This document shows, piece by piece, positions 51,866-61,155 of a stretch of 64,000 nucleotides of DNA (the first letter of the stretch is position 1; the number at the start of each line of letters is the position of its first letter). The position numbers and the translations under genes are program-made. This DNA comes from Schaedlerella arabinosiphila (GTDB taxonomy: Bacteria; Bacillota; Clostridia; Lachnospirales; Lachnospiraceae): the NCBI RefSeq assembly GCF_003885045.1, contig NZ_RHJS01000002.1:3588501-3652500 (forward strand), written 5' to 3'. The notes under the pieces are model-generated. The model did not search any database. It was not told the DNA's origin and saw nothing but the letters and a program-made list of their open reading frames with translations.

Positions 51866-53080
51866 TTATATCTTTCTGATCCGCTCAATCGCAGCTACGG
51901 TATTTTCGTAGCTGCCGAATGCAGTCAGTCGGAAATACCCTTCCCCGCTGGGACCGAACCCGGAGCCCGGCGTCCCCACGACCCCGGCTTTTTCCAGCAG
52001 ATAATCAAAAAACTCCCAGGATGTCATGTTTTTCGGCGTCTTCAGCCAGATGTAAGGCGCATTGATCCCTCCGGATACGCTGTAGCCGGCATTGTTCAGC
52101 CCCTCAAGGATCACCCTGGCATTGTTCATATAGTAAGCAATCTGTTCTGCAAGCTGCGCTTTCCCTGCTTCGGAGTACACCGCCTCCCCGGCCCTCTGGA
52201 CAATATACGGGGCGCCGTTGTATTTTGTGCCGTGGCGTCTTGCCCACAGGGAATGCAGCGTCACATCCCCGCACTTCAATTCCTTCGGGATAATCACTGC
52301 ACCCAGGCGCACCCCGGTGAATCCGGCATTCTTGGAAAAGCTGCGCAGTTCAATGGCGCATGCCCTTGCTCCCTCGCATTCATAGATGGTATGAGGCACA
52401 TCCTCCTCGGAAATGTAAGCTTCATAGGCCGCGTCATAGATGATCACCGCCCCTTCCCTGTTCGCATAGTCCACCCATTCCTGAAGCCGAGGTTTTGTGA
52501 TCGTGGAGCCGGTAGGGTTGTTGGGGAAGCACAGGTAGATGAGATCCGGCCGCTCCTTCGGCAGCTCCGGCGCAAAATCCGTCTCCGCCGTACAGGGCAT
52601 GTAGATCACATTGCTCCAGATCCCCCTGTCTGGATCATAAGTGCCCGTCCTGCCCGCCATCACGTTGGTGTCCACATAGACCGGATAGACCGGGTCGCAG
52701 ACCGCGATCCGATTCTCTGTGCTGAAAATTTCCTGGATATTTCCGGAATCGCACTTCGCGCCGTCGGAAATGAATACCTCGTCGGCAGAGATATCGCATC
52801 CCCGCGCCTGGTAGTCATGCTTCGCCATGGCGCTGCGCAGAAATTCATACCCCAGATCCGGCGCGTATCCGTGAAATGTCTCCCTGTGGGCCATCTCATC
52901 CACCGCGCTGTGCAGGGATTCGATGATGGCCGGCGCCAATGGCTGCGTCACATCGCCGATTCCAAGGCGGATGATCGACCGGTCCGGATTTGCCGCCGTG
53001 TAGGCCGCCACCTTTTTTCCGATGGTGGAAAACAAATAACTCCCCGGCAGTTTCAGATAATGTTCATTGATCTTAAACAT
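51866..53080 (-). CDS. dapL: LL-diaminopimelate aminotransferase
   Basis: Makes LL-diaminopimelate directly from tetrahydrodipicolinate, using glutamate, for lysine and peptidoglycan. It is a class I PLP aminotransferase: GIGDVTQPLAPAII near the N-terminus is the DapL signature, CFPNNPTGSTI and DAAYEAY position the cofactor, and the Schiff-base Lys is in RSFSKNAGFTGVRLG. The start at 53078-53080 has AGAGGAGAGAG upstream, giving 404 residues, normal for the family. It follows dapF by 25 bp. Confidence 0.96.
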   Translation of the reverse strand: MFKINEHYLKLPGSYLFSTIGKKVAAYTAANPDRSIIRLGIGDVTQPLAPAIIESLHSAVDEMAHRETFHGYAPDLGYEFLRSAMAKHDYQARGCDISADEVFISDGAKCDSGNIQEIFSTENRIAVCDPVYPVYVDTNVMAGRTGTYDPDRGIWSNVIYMPCTAETDFAPELPKERPDLIYLCFPNNPTGSTITKPRLQEWVDYANREGAVIIYDAAYEAYISEEDVPHTIYECEGARACAIELRSFSKNAGFTGVRLGAVIIPKELKCGDVTLHSLWARRHGTKYNGAPYIVQRAGEAVYSEAGKAQLAEQIAYYMNNARVILEGLNNAGYSVSGGINAPYIWLKTPKNMTSWEFFDYLLEKAGVVGTPGSGFGPSGEGYFRLTAFGSYENTVAAIERIRKI

Positions 53081-53105
53081 GGATACTCTCTCCTCTATTC
53101 TCTTA

Positions 53106-53942
53106 CTATGCATCCGGCCATACGCCGTCAAATACCACCTTTGCAGGCCCGGTCATGTATACCCTGTCCTGCCTGCGGTCCCACTGGATCAAAAGGTCTC
53201 CGCCCAGCAGCTTCACCGTCACTTCCTCTTCCGTCAGGCCGTTCAGCACACAGGCCACCGCCACCGCGCAGGCTCCGGTACCGCAGGCCAGCGTTTCTCC
53301 CGACCCTCGTTCCCATACCCGCATTTCCACCGTCTGTCTGTCCAGCACATGGACAAATTCCGTATTGATCCGGTTTGGAAAACAGCCGTGATGCTCAAAG
53401 AGGGGGCCAACCTGTTCAATTTTTAAGTTTTTCACGTCTTCCAGAAACACCACCCCGTGGGGATTGCCCATGGATACGCCTGTGATATGGTATTCCATGC
53501 CGTCCGCCTGGATGGGTGCGTCCAGAACTCTGTCCCCCAGGCCGATGATGGGAATTTTCTCCGCCTCCAGGATCGGGCTGCCCATGTCTACTTTCACCTG
53601 CCGGACCTTCCCCTCTTCCACAGTCAGATCCAGATATTTGATTCCCCCAAGCGTCTCTATGGAAATCTGTGTCTGATCCGTGAGACCGTAATCATACACA
53701 TATTTTGCCACGCAGCGGATTCCGTTTCCGCACATCTCCCCCCGGGAGCCGTCCGCATTGTACATCTCCATCTCAAAATCCGCCTTCTCAGAGGGCTTAA
53801 TCAGAATCAGTCCGTCCGCCCCGATCCCAAAGTGCCTGTCGCTGACCTTTACCGCCGTCTCCGCCGGATGCTCCACTGTCTCCTCCAGACAATTTACATA
53901 TACATAATCATTTCCCAGGCCCTGCATTTTCGTAAATTTCAT
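53106..53942 (-). CDS. dapF: Diaminopimelate epimerase
   Basis: Converts LL- to meso-diaminopimelate. The N-terminus FTKMQGLGNDYVYV is diagnostic. The two catalytic cysteines are in GEMCGNGIRC (near residue 92) and ACGTGACA (near 225). 278 residues is standard. AGGAGAATTGAT precedes the ATG. The operon order dapF-dapL places consecutive pathway enzymes together. Confidence 0.97.
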   Translation of the reverse strand: MKFTKMQGLGNDYVYVNCLEETVEHPAETAVKVSDRHFGIGADGLILIKPSEKADFEMEMYNADGSRGEMCGNGIRCVAKYVYDYGLTDQTQISIETLGGIKYLDLTVEEGKVRQVKVDMGSPILEAEKIPIIGLGDRVLDAPIQADGMEYHITGVSMGNPHGVVFLEDVKNLKIEQVGPLFEHHGCFPNRINTEFVHVLDRQTVEMRVWERGSGETLACGTGACAVAVACVLNGLTEEEVTVKLLGGDLLIQWDRRQDRVYMTGPAKVVFDGVWPDA

Positions 53943-53992
53943 ATCAATTCTCCTGATTATTTATATCCTGTTCTGTTTTTTTCAATAATACT

Positions 53993-54547
53993 TTACACCG
54001 TATCGCTCATGATCGTCAACACCATCTGCGCAGTTTCCAGCATATTTGTCCCGCTGTCCATACTGCTTTTCTGCAGATATCGGTGGGCTTCCTCCTCGGA
54101 CATGCGGCTGCGCTCCATCAGCAGGGCCTTTGCCTGTGCGATCACCGCCTTCTGAGCGGCGCTCCGGTTCTTTGCCGCCTCCCGGCGTTTCTTCCTCCGG
54201 CGCCGTATCCCCTGCTGCAGCATTTCCACGGTGTTCAGCAGGTCATAGACCTTCAGGGGCATGGGCAGCCCCACAACCCCGTCTTCCAGGCCGTCGCCCC
54301 ACTTCTCCGGTGAGGAGATCAAAAGTACGTCAATTGTATCCGGCAGGTACTCCCGGAGCTGGGAGTACATCATATCCTTCATCCTGTATCCGCAGATCAC
54401 AATCCCGTCGTCCATCGTATCCGCGCACTGCAGCGCCTGGGCTCCTGTCGTACACACCCCGGCCACTTCCAGGCCGCTGCGGTTCAGGATATTCCGGATA
54501 TTTACTCCCACTTCCTTTTTGGGAAATACAATGATCATATGGATCAT
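53993..54547 (-). CDS. ANTAR-domain response regulator
   Basis: A 184-residue antiterminator-type regulator with a degenerate receiver domain (MIIVFPKKEVGVNIRNILNR, no clear acidic pocket or phospho-acceptor) and a C-terminal ANTAR RNA-binding domain (KAVIAQAKALLMERSRMSEE and EAHRYLQKSSMDSG). Members next to glutamine synthetase genes bind paired hairpins in leaders and prevent termination. It is downstream of glnA on the same strand, 123 bp away. Signal sensing would not follow the classical phospho-Asp route. Confidence 0.88.
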   Translation of the reverse strand: MIHMIIVFPKKEVGVNIRNILNRSGLEVAGVCTTGAQALQCADTMDDGIVICGYRMKDMMYSQLREYLPDTIDVLLISSPEKWGDGLEDGVVGLPMPLKVYDLLNTVEMLQQGIRRRRKKRREAAKNRSAAQKAVIAQAKALLMERSRMSEEEAHRYLQKSSMDSGTNMLETAQMVLTIMSDTV

Positions 54548-54670
54548 CTCTGCTCACCCCCCTGCCTGTTCCCCAACTGCAGCCGCAAATCCGGTGATTT
54601 CGGAGCAGTCTCCGAACCCCCGGCTGCCTCGTGCGTCCTGACGAAGTCCCGCCGCAGGCCCTTTGTCCCG

Positions 54671-56002
54671 TCATACCTTGTACAGATAATTGGCGATCTC
54701 CCAGTCTGTCACCTGCAGGCAGTATTCCTTGTATTCCTGTTTTCTGGCCGCTATGATATCCGATGCCAGCTTTTTTCCCAGAGCCGCCTGGATATACGAA
54801 TCCTGTTCCAGTTCCCTGACCGCTTCCCCCAGGTTCGCCGGAAGCTTCTCGATCTGCAGCGCCGAGCGCTCCGCGTCGGTCATCGCCTGGATATTTTTGT
54901 CTATGCCCTCCGGCGGAAGGATCTGGCCGCGGATTCCGTCCAGACCGGCCGACAGCAGTACCGCAAGGGCCAGATACGGGTTGGCCGAGGAATCCGGGCT
55001 TCTCAGCTCGATCCGGGCGTGTTCCCCGCGCACGGGCGGTATCCTCAGCAGCGGGCTTCTGGTGCTTGCCGACCACCCCCTGTACACCGGAGCTTCAAAG
55101 CCCGGCACCAGGCGTTTATAGGAGTTGACCGTAGGATTGGTGATACAGGTAATGGCCTGCATATGCTTCAGCAATCCCCCCATAAAATAATATGCCTCCC
55201 GGCTGATGCCGTTTTTATCCGAATCATCCCGGAATATATTCTTTCCGTCTCTGTGGAGGGACAGGTTCAGGTGCATCCCGGAGCCCGCCGTCTCCGTCCT
55301 GGGCTTGGGCATGAACGTGGCGTGCAGCCCGTGCCGTTTTGCAATGGTCTTGACTACCATTCTGAAGGTCATGATATTGTCTGCGGTGGTCAGTGCCTCG
55401 TCAAACTGAAAATCAATTTCGTGCTGCGCCGGAGCGTTTTCATGGTAGGAGGATTCAATGACGAATCCCATCTCCTCTAAGGTCAGCACCATATCCCGCC
55501 GGGCATTTTCCCCAAAATCCAGCGGCCCCACGTCAAAATAGCCGCCCTGCTCGTGGGTCAGCGTCGTGGGCAGGCCGTCTTCATCCGTATGAAACAGGAA
55601 AAATTCACATTCCGGCCCTGCCTTCATGGTATATCCCATCTCCGCAGCCTCTGAGAGCACCTTTTTCAAAACCTGCCGCGGATCGCTTTCACAGGGCGTC
55701 CCGTCCGAACAGTGGATGTCGCAGATCAGCCGCGCCACCTTCCCCTGCTGGGGACGCCACGGAAAGATCTCAAAGGTGTTCAGGTCTGGATACAGGTATA
55801 GATCCGACTCCCCCGCCCCCGGAAAATCCCGGATCGGGGAGGCGTCAAACATGCATTTGTTGTCCATGGCTTTTTTCAGTTGGCTTACGGTCACCGCCAT
55901 ATTTTTCATAGTCCCGTATATGTCGGTAAACTGCAGCCGGATAAAGCCCACATCCTCGTCCTCGACCAGCTCCATTATCTCTTTTCTTGTATAATTATGC
56001 AT
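54671..56002 (-). CDS. glnA: Glutamine synthetase type I
   Basis: Ligates ammonia to glutamate. Conserved features: VGFIRLQFTDIYGTMKNMAV (beta-grasp domain), AGPECEFFLF with the metal Glu, NENAPAQHEIDF-type (here YHENAPAQHEIDFQ), GSGMHLNLSL and RIPPVRG, ELRSPDSSANPYLAL. At 443 residues it is the GSI-alpha form without the adenylylation loop Tyr (NLYDLP absent), so regulation is expected by feedback and by the ANTAR protein. AGGAGGCATGGG precedes the ATG. Confidence 0.96.
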   Translation of the reverse strand: MHNYTRKEIMELVEDEDVGFIRLQFTDIYGTMKNMAVTVSQLKKAMDNKCMFDASPIRDFPGAGESDLYLYPDLNTFEIFPWRPQQGKVARLICDIHCSDGTPCESDPRQVLKKVLSEAAEMGYTMKAGPECEFFLFHTDEDGLPTTLTHEQGGYFDVGPLDFGENARRDMVLTLEEMGFVIESSYHENAPAQHEIDFQFDEALTTADNIMTFRMVVKTIAKRHGLHATFMPKPRTETAGSGMHLNLSLHRDGKNIFRDDSDKNGISREAYYFMGGLLKHMQAITCITNPTVNSYKRLVPGFEAPVYRGWSASTRSPLLRIPPVRGEHARIELRSPDSSANPYLALAVLLSAGLDGIRGQILPPEGIDKNIQAMTDAERSALQIEKLPANLGEAVRELEQDSYIQAALGKKLASDIIAARKQEYKEYCLQVTDWEIANYLYKV

Positions 56003-56024
56003 CCCATGCCTCCTGTCTCTCTGA

Positions 56025-56060
56025 AAAAGGGCGTTCTTCCTATTTGAAAAACGCCCTTTT
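56025..56060 (-). terminator. Terminator of glnN
   Basis: AAAAGGGCGTT (56025-56035) and AACGCCCTTTT (56050-56060) pair perfectly. On the minus strand it is followed by TTTTTC. It separates glnN from glnA. Confidence 0.8.
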
Positions 56061-56070
56061 AAATACTATC

Positions 56071-58185
56071 CTACACTTCAAAAATCAGATCTCCGTAAGA
56101 AGGCATCGGCCATACGTCCTTATCCACGATCATTTCCAACTGATCCACCGGAGCCCGCAAAGCCTCCATCGCCGGAAATACATCTGTATGGTAATAATTT
56201 GCCTGTACAGGCCCTTCTTCCTTGGCTGCTGCTTCCTCGGTCGCCTGGATAAGTTTCTCCAGCGCCGCCTTCGTGCTTTTCAGCAGCTCGGTCACCTCTG
56301 TCAGCAGTCCGGACTGTACGCTTACGTCTGCCCCTGCTTCCCTCACCGCCAGGATGGTATCTGCCAGCGTCTTCGTATATCCCATGACTGCCGGGATGAT
56401 CTGCTTGCTGGCCATATCGATCATGGTACGCGCCTCAATGTTGATGGCCTTGGCGTATGATTCATACTGGATCTCCGCACGGGATTCCAGCTCGGCCTTT
56501 GTAAATACGCTGAACCGCTCGAACAACTCCACGGCCTTGTCTGTAGTGATGGAGGGGATCGCCTCTACCATGGATTTGATATTCGGAAGCCCTCTTCTCT
56601 CCGCTTCTTTGACCCATTCCTCGGAATATCCGTTTCCGTTGAATACAATCCTCTGGTTCTCGATCATATATTTCTTGATCAGATCATGCACTGCCATATC
56701 AAAATCATCTGCACTTTCCAGGACTTCACAGGCATCCGCAAATGCTTCCGCAACAATGGTATTTAACACAATGTTGGGATTTGCGATAGAATCCCGGGAA
56801 CCCACCATACGGAACTCAAATTTATTTCCCGTAAATGCAAACGGCGAGGTTCTGTTTCTGTCTGTCGCATCCTTGGACAGATCCGGAAGCGTGGTCACAC
56901 CGGTCTGCAGCTTGCCGCCCTTTAAGCTGTGTGTCGCTTCTCCGGTGCTGATGAGCTGCTCCATCACATCCTCGAGCTGCTCCCCGAGGAAAATGGAAAT
57001 GATCGCCGGAGGCGCCTCGTTTGCACCAAGCCTATGGTCATTTCCCGGATCTGCCGCAGACTCCCGAAGCAGATCCGCATGCTTGTTGACCGCCTTTAAA
57101 ATACAGGAAAGTACCAGCAAAAACTGTGTATTCTCATGGGGTGTCCTGCCCGGATCCAGCATGTTGATGCCATCGTCCGTCGTGATGGACCAGTTGTTGT
57201 GCTTGCCGGAGCCGTTGACTCCCGCAAAGGGCTTCTCGTGGAGCAGGCATTTCATCCCGTGCTGACATGCAACCCGCTTCAGTGTCTGCATCACGATCTG
57301 GTTGTGGTCTACCGCAATGTTGGCTTCCGCGTAAATAGGAGCCAGCTCGTGCTGTGCCGGCGCAACCTCGTTATGCTGAGTCTTGGCCGATACGCCCACC
57401 TTCCACAGCTCAGTATTCACATCCCGCATGAATCCCGCGATCCTCTGGCGGATGGTGCCGAAATAATGGTCGTCTAATTCCTGGCCCTTGGGCGGCATTG
57501 CCCCAAACAGGGTGCGCCCGGTATAGATCAGATCCTTCCTCTGCTGGAACTTCTCCGCGTCAACCAGGAAATATTCCTGCTCTGGGCCTACGGAAGGAGT
57601 GACCTTTCTGGATGTGGTATTTCCAAACAGACGAAGGAGCCTGAGTGCCTGCACATTGATAGCTTCCATGGAGCGCAAAAGCGGAGTCTTCTGATCCAGC
57701 GCCTCTCCTGTATAGGAGCAGAATGCCGTCGGAATACAGAGTGTGCCGCCTGCCGCGTCCTGTCTCACAAATGCGGGAGAAGTGCAGTCCCATGCCGTAT
57801 AGCCTCTTGCTTCAAATGTAGCGCGCAAGCCCCCGGACGGAAATGAAGACGCGTCCGGCTCTCCCTTGATCAGTTCTTTTCCGGAAAAGCTCATCAGGAT
57901 CTTTCCGCTGGGAAGCGGAGCGGAGATAAATGAATCGTGCTTCTCGGCCGTCACGCCGGTCAGAGGCAGAAACCAGTGGGTATAATGGGTCGCGCCCTTT
58001 TCAATTGCCCATTCCTTCATCTCATGGGCAATGACGTCCGCTGTCTCAAGATCCAGTTCCTTTCCCTCTTCAATCGTCTTTTTCAGGTTTTTGTACACTT
58101 TCTTCGGAAGACGCGCCTGCATCACCGTATCGTTAAATACATTTTCCCCAAAAATATCTGCTACGTTGAAAAATTCTGTGCTCAT
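56071..58185 (-). CDS. glnN: Glutamine synthetase type III
   Basis: A 704-residue GSIII, the dodecameric large form found in Bacteroidetes and Clostridia. Visible signatures: FLPLTGVTAEKHDSF, SFPSGGLRATFEARGYTAWD, PSVGPEQEYFLVD, AKTQHNEVAPAQHELAPIYA and GKHNNWSITTDDG, then RNRTSPFAFTGNKFEFRMVG. All belong to the GSIII catalytic core. The start has AAGGAAGGAATT upstream. Having both GSI and GSIII adjacent suggests differential use under nitrogen limitation; the operon boundary is a terminator. Confidence 0.96.
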   Translation of the reverse strand: MSTEFFNVADIFGENVFNDTVMQARLPKKVYKNLKKTIEEGKELDLETADVIAHEMKEWAIEKGATHYTHWFLPLTGVTAEKHDSFISAPLPSGKILMSFSGKELIKGEPDASSFPSGGLRATFEARGYTAWDCTSPAFVRQDAAGGTLCIPTAFCSYTGEALDQKTPLLRSMEAINVQALRLLRLFGNTTSRKVTPSVGPEQEYFLVDAEKFQQRKDLIYTGRTLFGAMPPKGQELDDHYFGTIRQRIAGFMRDVNTELWKVGVSAKTQHNEVAPAQHELAPIYAEANIAVDHNQIVMQTLKRVACQHGMKCLLHEKPFAGVNGSGKHNNWSITTDDGINMLDPGRTPHENTQFLLVLSCILKAVNKHADLLRESAADPGNDHRLGANEAPPAIISIFLGEQLEDVMEQLISTGEATHSLKGGKLQTGVTTLPDLSKDATDRNRTSPFAFTGNKFEFRMVGSRDSIANPNIVLNTIVAEAFADACEVLESADDFDMAVHDLIKKYMIENQRIVFNGNGYSEEWVKEAERRGLPNIKSMVEAIPSITTDKAVELFERFSVFTKAELESRAEIQYESYAKAINIEARTMIDMASKQIIPAVMGYTKTLADTILAVREAGADVSVQSGLLTEVTELLKSTKAALEKLIQATEEAAAKEEGPVQANYYHTDVFPAMEALRAPVDQLEMIVDKDVWPMPSYGDLIFEV

Positions 58186-58301
58186 AATTCCTTCCTTTCT
58201 GCATGATCCCTAATGAAGAATGATCGGGAAAACGCCCGCCCTGGACGAATCAATTCTGTCCTTATGTACAAGCCGTTTCCCGGCAGTTCCTGAAAGTAAA
58301 A

Positions 58302-58333
58302 GAGGACACTCCAAGCATTCTTGGAACGTCCTC
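58302..58333 (-). terminator. Terminator of fba
   Basis: GAGGAC/GTCCTC with an inner CCAAG/CTTGG helix. On the minus strand it is followed by TTTTAC. It lies 67 bp past the fba stop. Confidence 0.7.
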
Positions 58334-58400
58334 GTTCTTTTCTACGTCTGTCAGTATAACTCAATCCTTCCAAAAAGGCAAGTAATTTTTAAACTTTTTT

Positions 58401-59264
58401 TCAGGCTTTTCCAACAGAACCGAATAATTCCATCTTTTCTTTTACTGTCGCCTGGATTGCGTCAAAGCCCGGCTTCAAAAGCTTACGCGGATCAAATCCC
58501 TTGCCTTCCAGGTCTTTTCCTGCTTCTACATATTCTCTTGTCGCTGCCGCAAAGGAAAGCTGGCACTCTGTATTTACATTGATCTTTGCAACGCCGAGAG
58601 AGATCGCCTTCTTGATCATGTCAGCCGGGATTCCTGTACCGCCGTGAAGTACCAGAGGCATGTCCCCTGTCAGCTTCTGGATTGCATCCAGAGTCTCAAA
58701 GCTTAAGCCTTCCCAGTTAGCCGGATATTTTCCGTGGATATTGCCGATTCCTGCTGCCAGGAAGTCGATTCCGAGGTCAGCGATTCTCTTGCACTCTTCC
58801 GGATCTGCACACTCGCCCTTGCCCACTACACCGTCTTCTTCTCCGCCGATCGCACCTACTTCGGCTTCCAGGGACATTCCCTTTTCATTGACGATAGCAA
58901 CCAGTTCTTTTGTCTTCTCTACGTTCTCTTCGATTGGGAAATGGGAACCGTCAAACATAATGGATGAGAAGCCTGCTTCGATGCACTTCATACATCCGTC
59001 GTAGCTGCCGTGATCCAGATGCAGAGCAACCGGAACCGTGATCTTCAGCTCTTCCAGCATGCCGTTCACCATGCCGACTACTGTCTTGTATCCTGCCATG
59101 TACTTGCCTGCGCCCTCAGACACACCAAGGATCACCGGGGACTTGCACTCTTCTGCTGTCAGAAGGATGGCCTTTGTCCATTCCAGGTTGTTGATGTTGA
59201 ACTGTCCAACCGCATAGTGGCCTGCTTTTGCTTTTTGAAGCATTTCTTTTGCTGATACTAACAT
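58401..59264 (-). CDS. fba: Class II fructose-1,6-bisphosphate aldolase
   Basis: Zn-dependent aldolase of glycolysis and gluconeogenesis. ALHLDHGSYDGCMKCIEAGF holds the first Zn ligands, SLEAEVGAIGGEEDGV the catalytic segment, GNIHGKY and LVLHGGTGIP further ligand and phosphate loops. 287 residues is standard for the class IIB form. TTGGAGGAAAGTTATT precedes the ATG. The gene is monocistronic with its own promoter and terminator. Confidence 0.97.
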   Translation of the reverse strand: MLVSAKEMLQKAKAGHYAVGQFNINNLEWTKAILLTAEECKSPVILGVSEGAGKYMAGYKTVVGMVNGMLEELKITVPVALHLDHGSYDGCMKCIEAGFSSIMFDGSHFPIEENVEKTKELVAIVNEKGMSLEAEVGAIGGEEDGVVGKGECADPEECKRIADLGIDFLAAGIGNIHGKYPANWEGLSFETLDAIQKLTGDMPLVLHGGTGIPADMIKKAISLGVAKINVNTECQLSFAAATREYVEAGKDLEGKGFDPRKLLKPGFDAIQATVKEKMELFGSVGKA

Positions 59265-59332
59265 AATAACTTTCCTCCAATTCTCCCACCCCGCCGCTTT
59301 TATGCAGCGGGAAATATTTTGACTCTTGTTCC

Positions 59333-59361
59333 ATTATATCCCATTATCAAAAAAAAGACAA
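59333..59361 (-). promoter_or_regulatory. Promoter of fba
   Basis: Minus strand TTGTCT (plus 59356-59361), 17-nt spacer, perfect TATAAT (plus 59333-59338), about 70 nt before the start. Confidence 0.7.
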
Positions 59362-59519
59362 TCTTAAATTTTATAGAATGCAGAATCAATTTTCCCTAAA
59401 AGCCATTTACGTTTTTTATAGGCACGACTCCTCAAAGTCATATAAAACATCATTTGTATCCGGAACTTCCAGCCCCTGATCCAGTGCATAAATAATGTTA
59501 GAATCCCACCGTACAGATA

Positions 59520-59554
59520 AAAGCCGGGAATCAGCCAAAGCAGTTCCCGGCTTT
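59520..59554 (-). terminator. Terminator after the broken AAA/nuclease gene
   Basis: AAAGCCGGGAA (59520-59530) pairs with TTCCCGGCTTT (59544-59554). On the minus strand it ends in CTTTTATC. The stretch from here to the fba promoter (59362-59519) holds no supportable gene. Confidence 0.65.
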
Positions 59555-59557
59555 CCT

Positions 59558-61062
59558 TTATATTCCGGACATCCGCACCATGCATCCGTTTTTACGGCAG
59601 GCAATGCCATATTTTAAGATGGTTATCATCCCCTCATCGATCAGCCGGTCTGCATAGTGCTTTTCCTCAATCTGCTTCAGCGCATGCCGGCAGACGGCTT
59701 CCAGGTTCGGTTCCTCGGAATATTTGATTTCGATCACAATTCCCATGGAAGCGGACTTCATCTTCACCAGAATGTCGCTATAGCCTTCGCCGGACTCCGC
59801 ATTGGAGCTTCCTGGAACCTGGAGAGAAGCTGTTCCTCAAAAATCATACGGATTTCCTGATTAGGAATCACAAGCTCATAGGTATTCAGATCCGTTTCCT
59901 TTCGCCTGGTCAGATATCCCGTTGTGAAGAGAACACTCCACAGATTGTCAATGTTGTCATACAGTTCCCGGTAAGTCAACTCCTCACTGATCGTTTTTGT
60001 AACAGACAGACCGTTCACCAACTGTTCCAGATCATCCATGGTCTGATCCGTTGCTTTCCGGATGAGCGTGTGAATGATGGTATTGCCGCTGGAATTGATC
60101 CAGAAAGCCCTGGGACGCGAATTTGGATCAAAACGGAGCTGATTTACATAGTTTATGACGTCCCAGGGGCAGTATACATCCGCGTTTCCAAAACGATAGC
60201 CATCATACCATTCTTTGATCAAGTCATGTTTATCCCCCAACTCATAGTATTCCAGCATAGTTCTTACTTCTGTGTCAGAAAAACCAAAGTATTCATCGAA
60301 CTGGATATTGGTGATGGACATGACATTCAAATTATTCAGCCCGGTAAAGATACTCTCCTTCGTGACCCTAAGACACCCTGTCAACACAGCAAAAAATAGA
60401 TTTTCATTGGTCTTTAATGCCTGTCCGAACATGCCGCGGATCAGGTCTGTCATCTCGTCATAATATCCGTGATGCCGTGCTTTGTCCAAGGGCACGTCAT
60501 ATTCATCTATTAACAGAATCACCTTCCGCCCATAATGCTTACAGAGAAGCCAGGATAAAATCCGCAGGCTTCTCTTCAAAATATTAAGGGATCTAAGGAA
60601 CTCCTGGCCGCTGCCAATATCTAACCGAACCAGTTTTTCATATTGTGCTTTATCTTCCTGGGAGAGCCGGTCACTTTTCAGAAGGAAATGGAAACGCAGC
60701 ACTTCGTGACAGATGACCTCACGCAGCATGGCAACAGCACTTTCAAAATCTCTCGCCTCCACATCCTTCAGTGTAAGAAAAATCACCGGGTATTTCCCCA
60801 TATACTTTTCACACAGCTCTTTTTCGCCGGAAATGTCCAGTCCGTCAAACAGCTTTGGATCGCAGCCATAAGAAAAAAAATATTTGAGCATATTCATATT
60901 CAGTAATTGGCCAAACCTTCTAGGTCAGGTAACAAGGTTCACTTCTCCACAGTTGTTTAAAAGCTCTGTGATCAGCCTCGTCTTATCCACATAGTAGAAA
61001 CCTTCCATACGCAGTTTTTCGAAATCCTCAATACCAATGGGAAGTTTTGCTGCTGGCTTCAA
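59558..61062 (-). pseudogene. AAA-ATPase-like / PD-(D/E)XK nuclease-family gene, broken
   Basis: The gene begins at TTG 61060-61062 (GGAGGG upstream) as KPAAKLPIGIEDFEKLRMEG, then FYYVDKTRLI, the usual N-terminus of this family. An in-frame TGA (60925-60927) falls just before PRRFGQLLNMNMLKYFF, where the family's Walker-like RPRRFGKS is expected; the Lys is also Gln. Then the frame is open with VILLIDEYDVPLDKA and the rest of the AAA-like domain to about 59800. A one-base shift there moves the PD-(D/E)XK tail (GYSDILVKMKSASMGIVIEI then KYSEEPN) into another frame, ending at 59558. Such genes are often multicopy and species-specific; function unknown. Confidence 0.85.
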
Positions 61063-61155
61063 GGTATATCCCTCCTTTTCTCACTTAATAATATGGAGCA
61101 ATATTCCGTTACAGATTCTTCAAAATGATGCTGCTTTAGGAACTGTTCTCTGCTT

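Noticed and set aside
51839..53368. 509-codon plus-strand open frame over dapL/dapF
   Set aside because: It is antisense to two diagnostic enzymes, rich in Arg, Pro and His, with no ribosome binding site; a by-product of codon bias.
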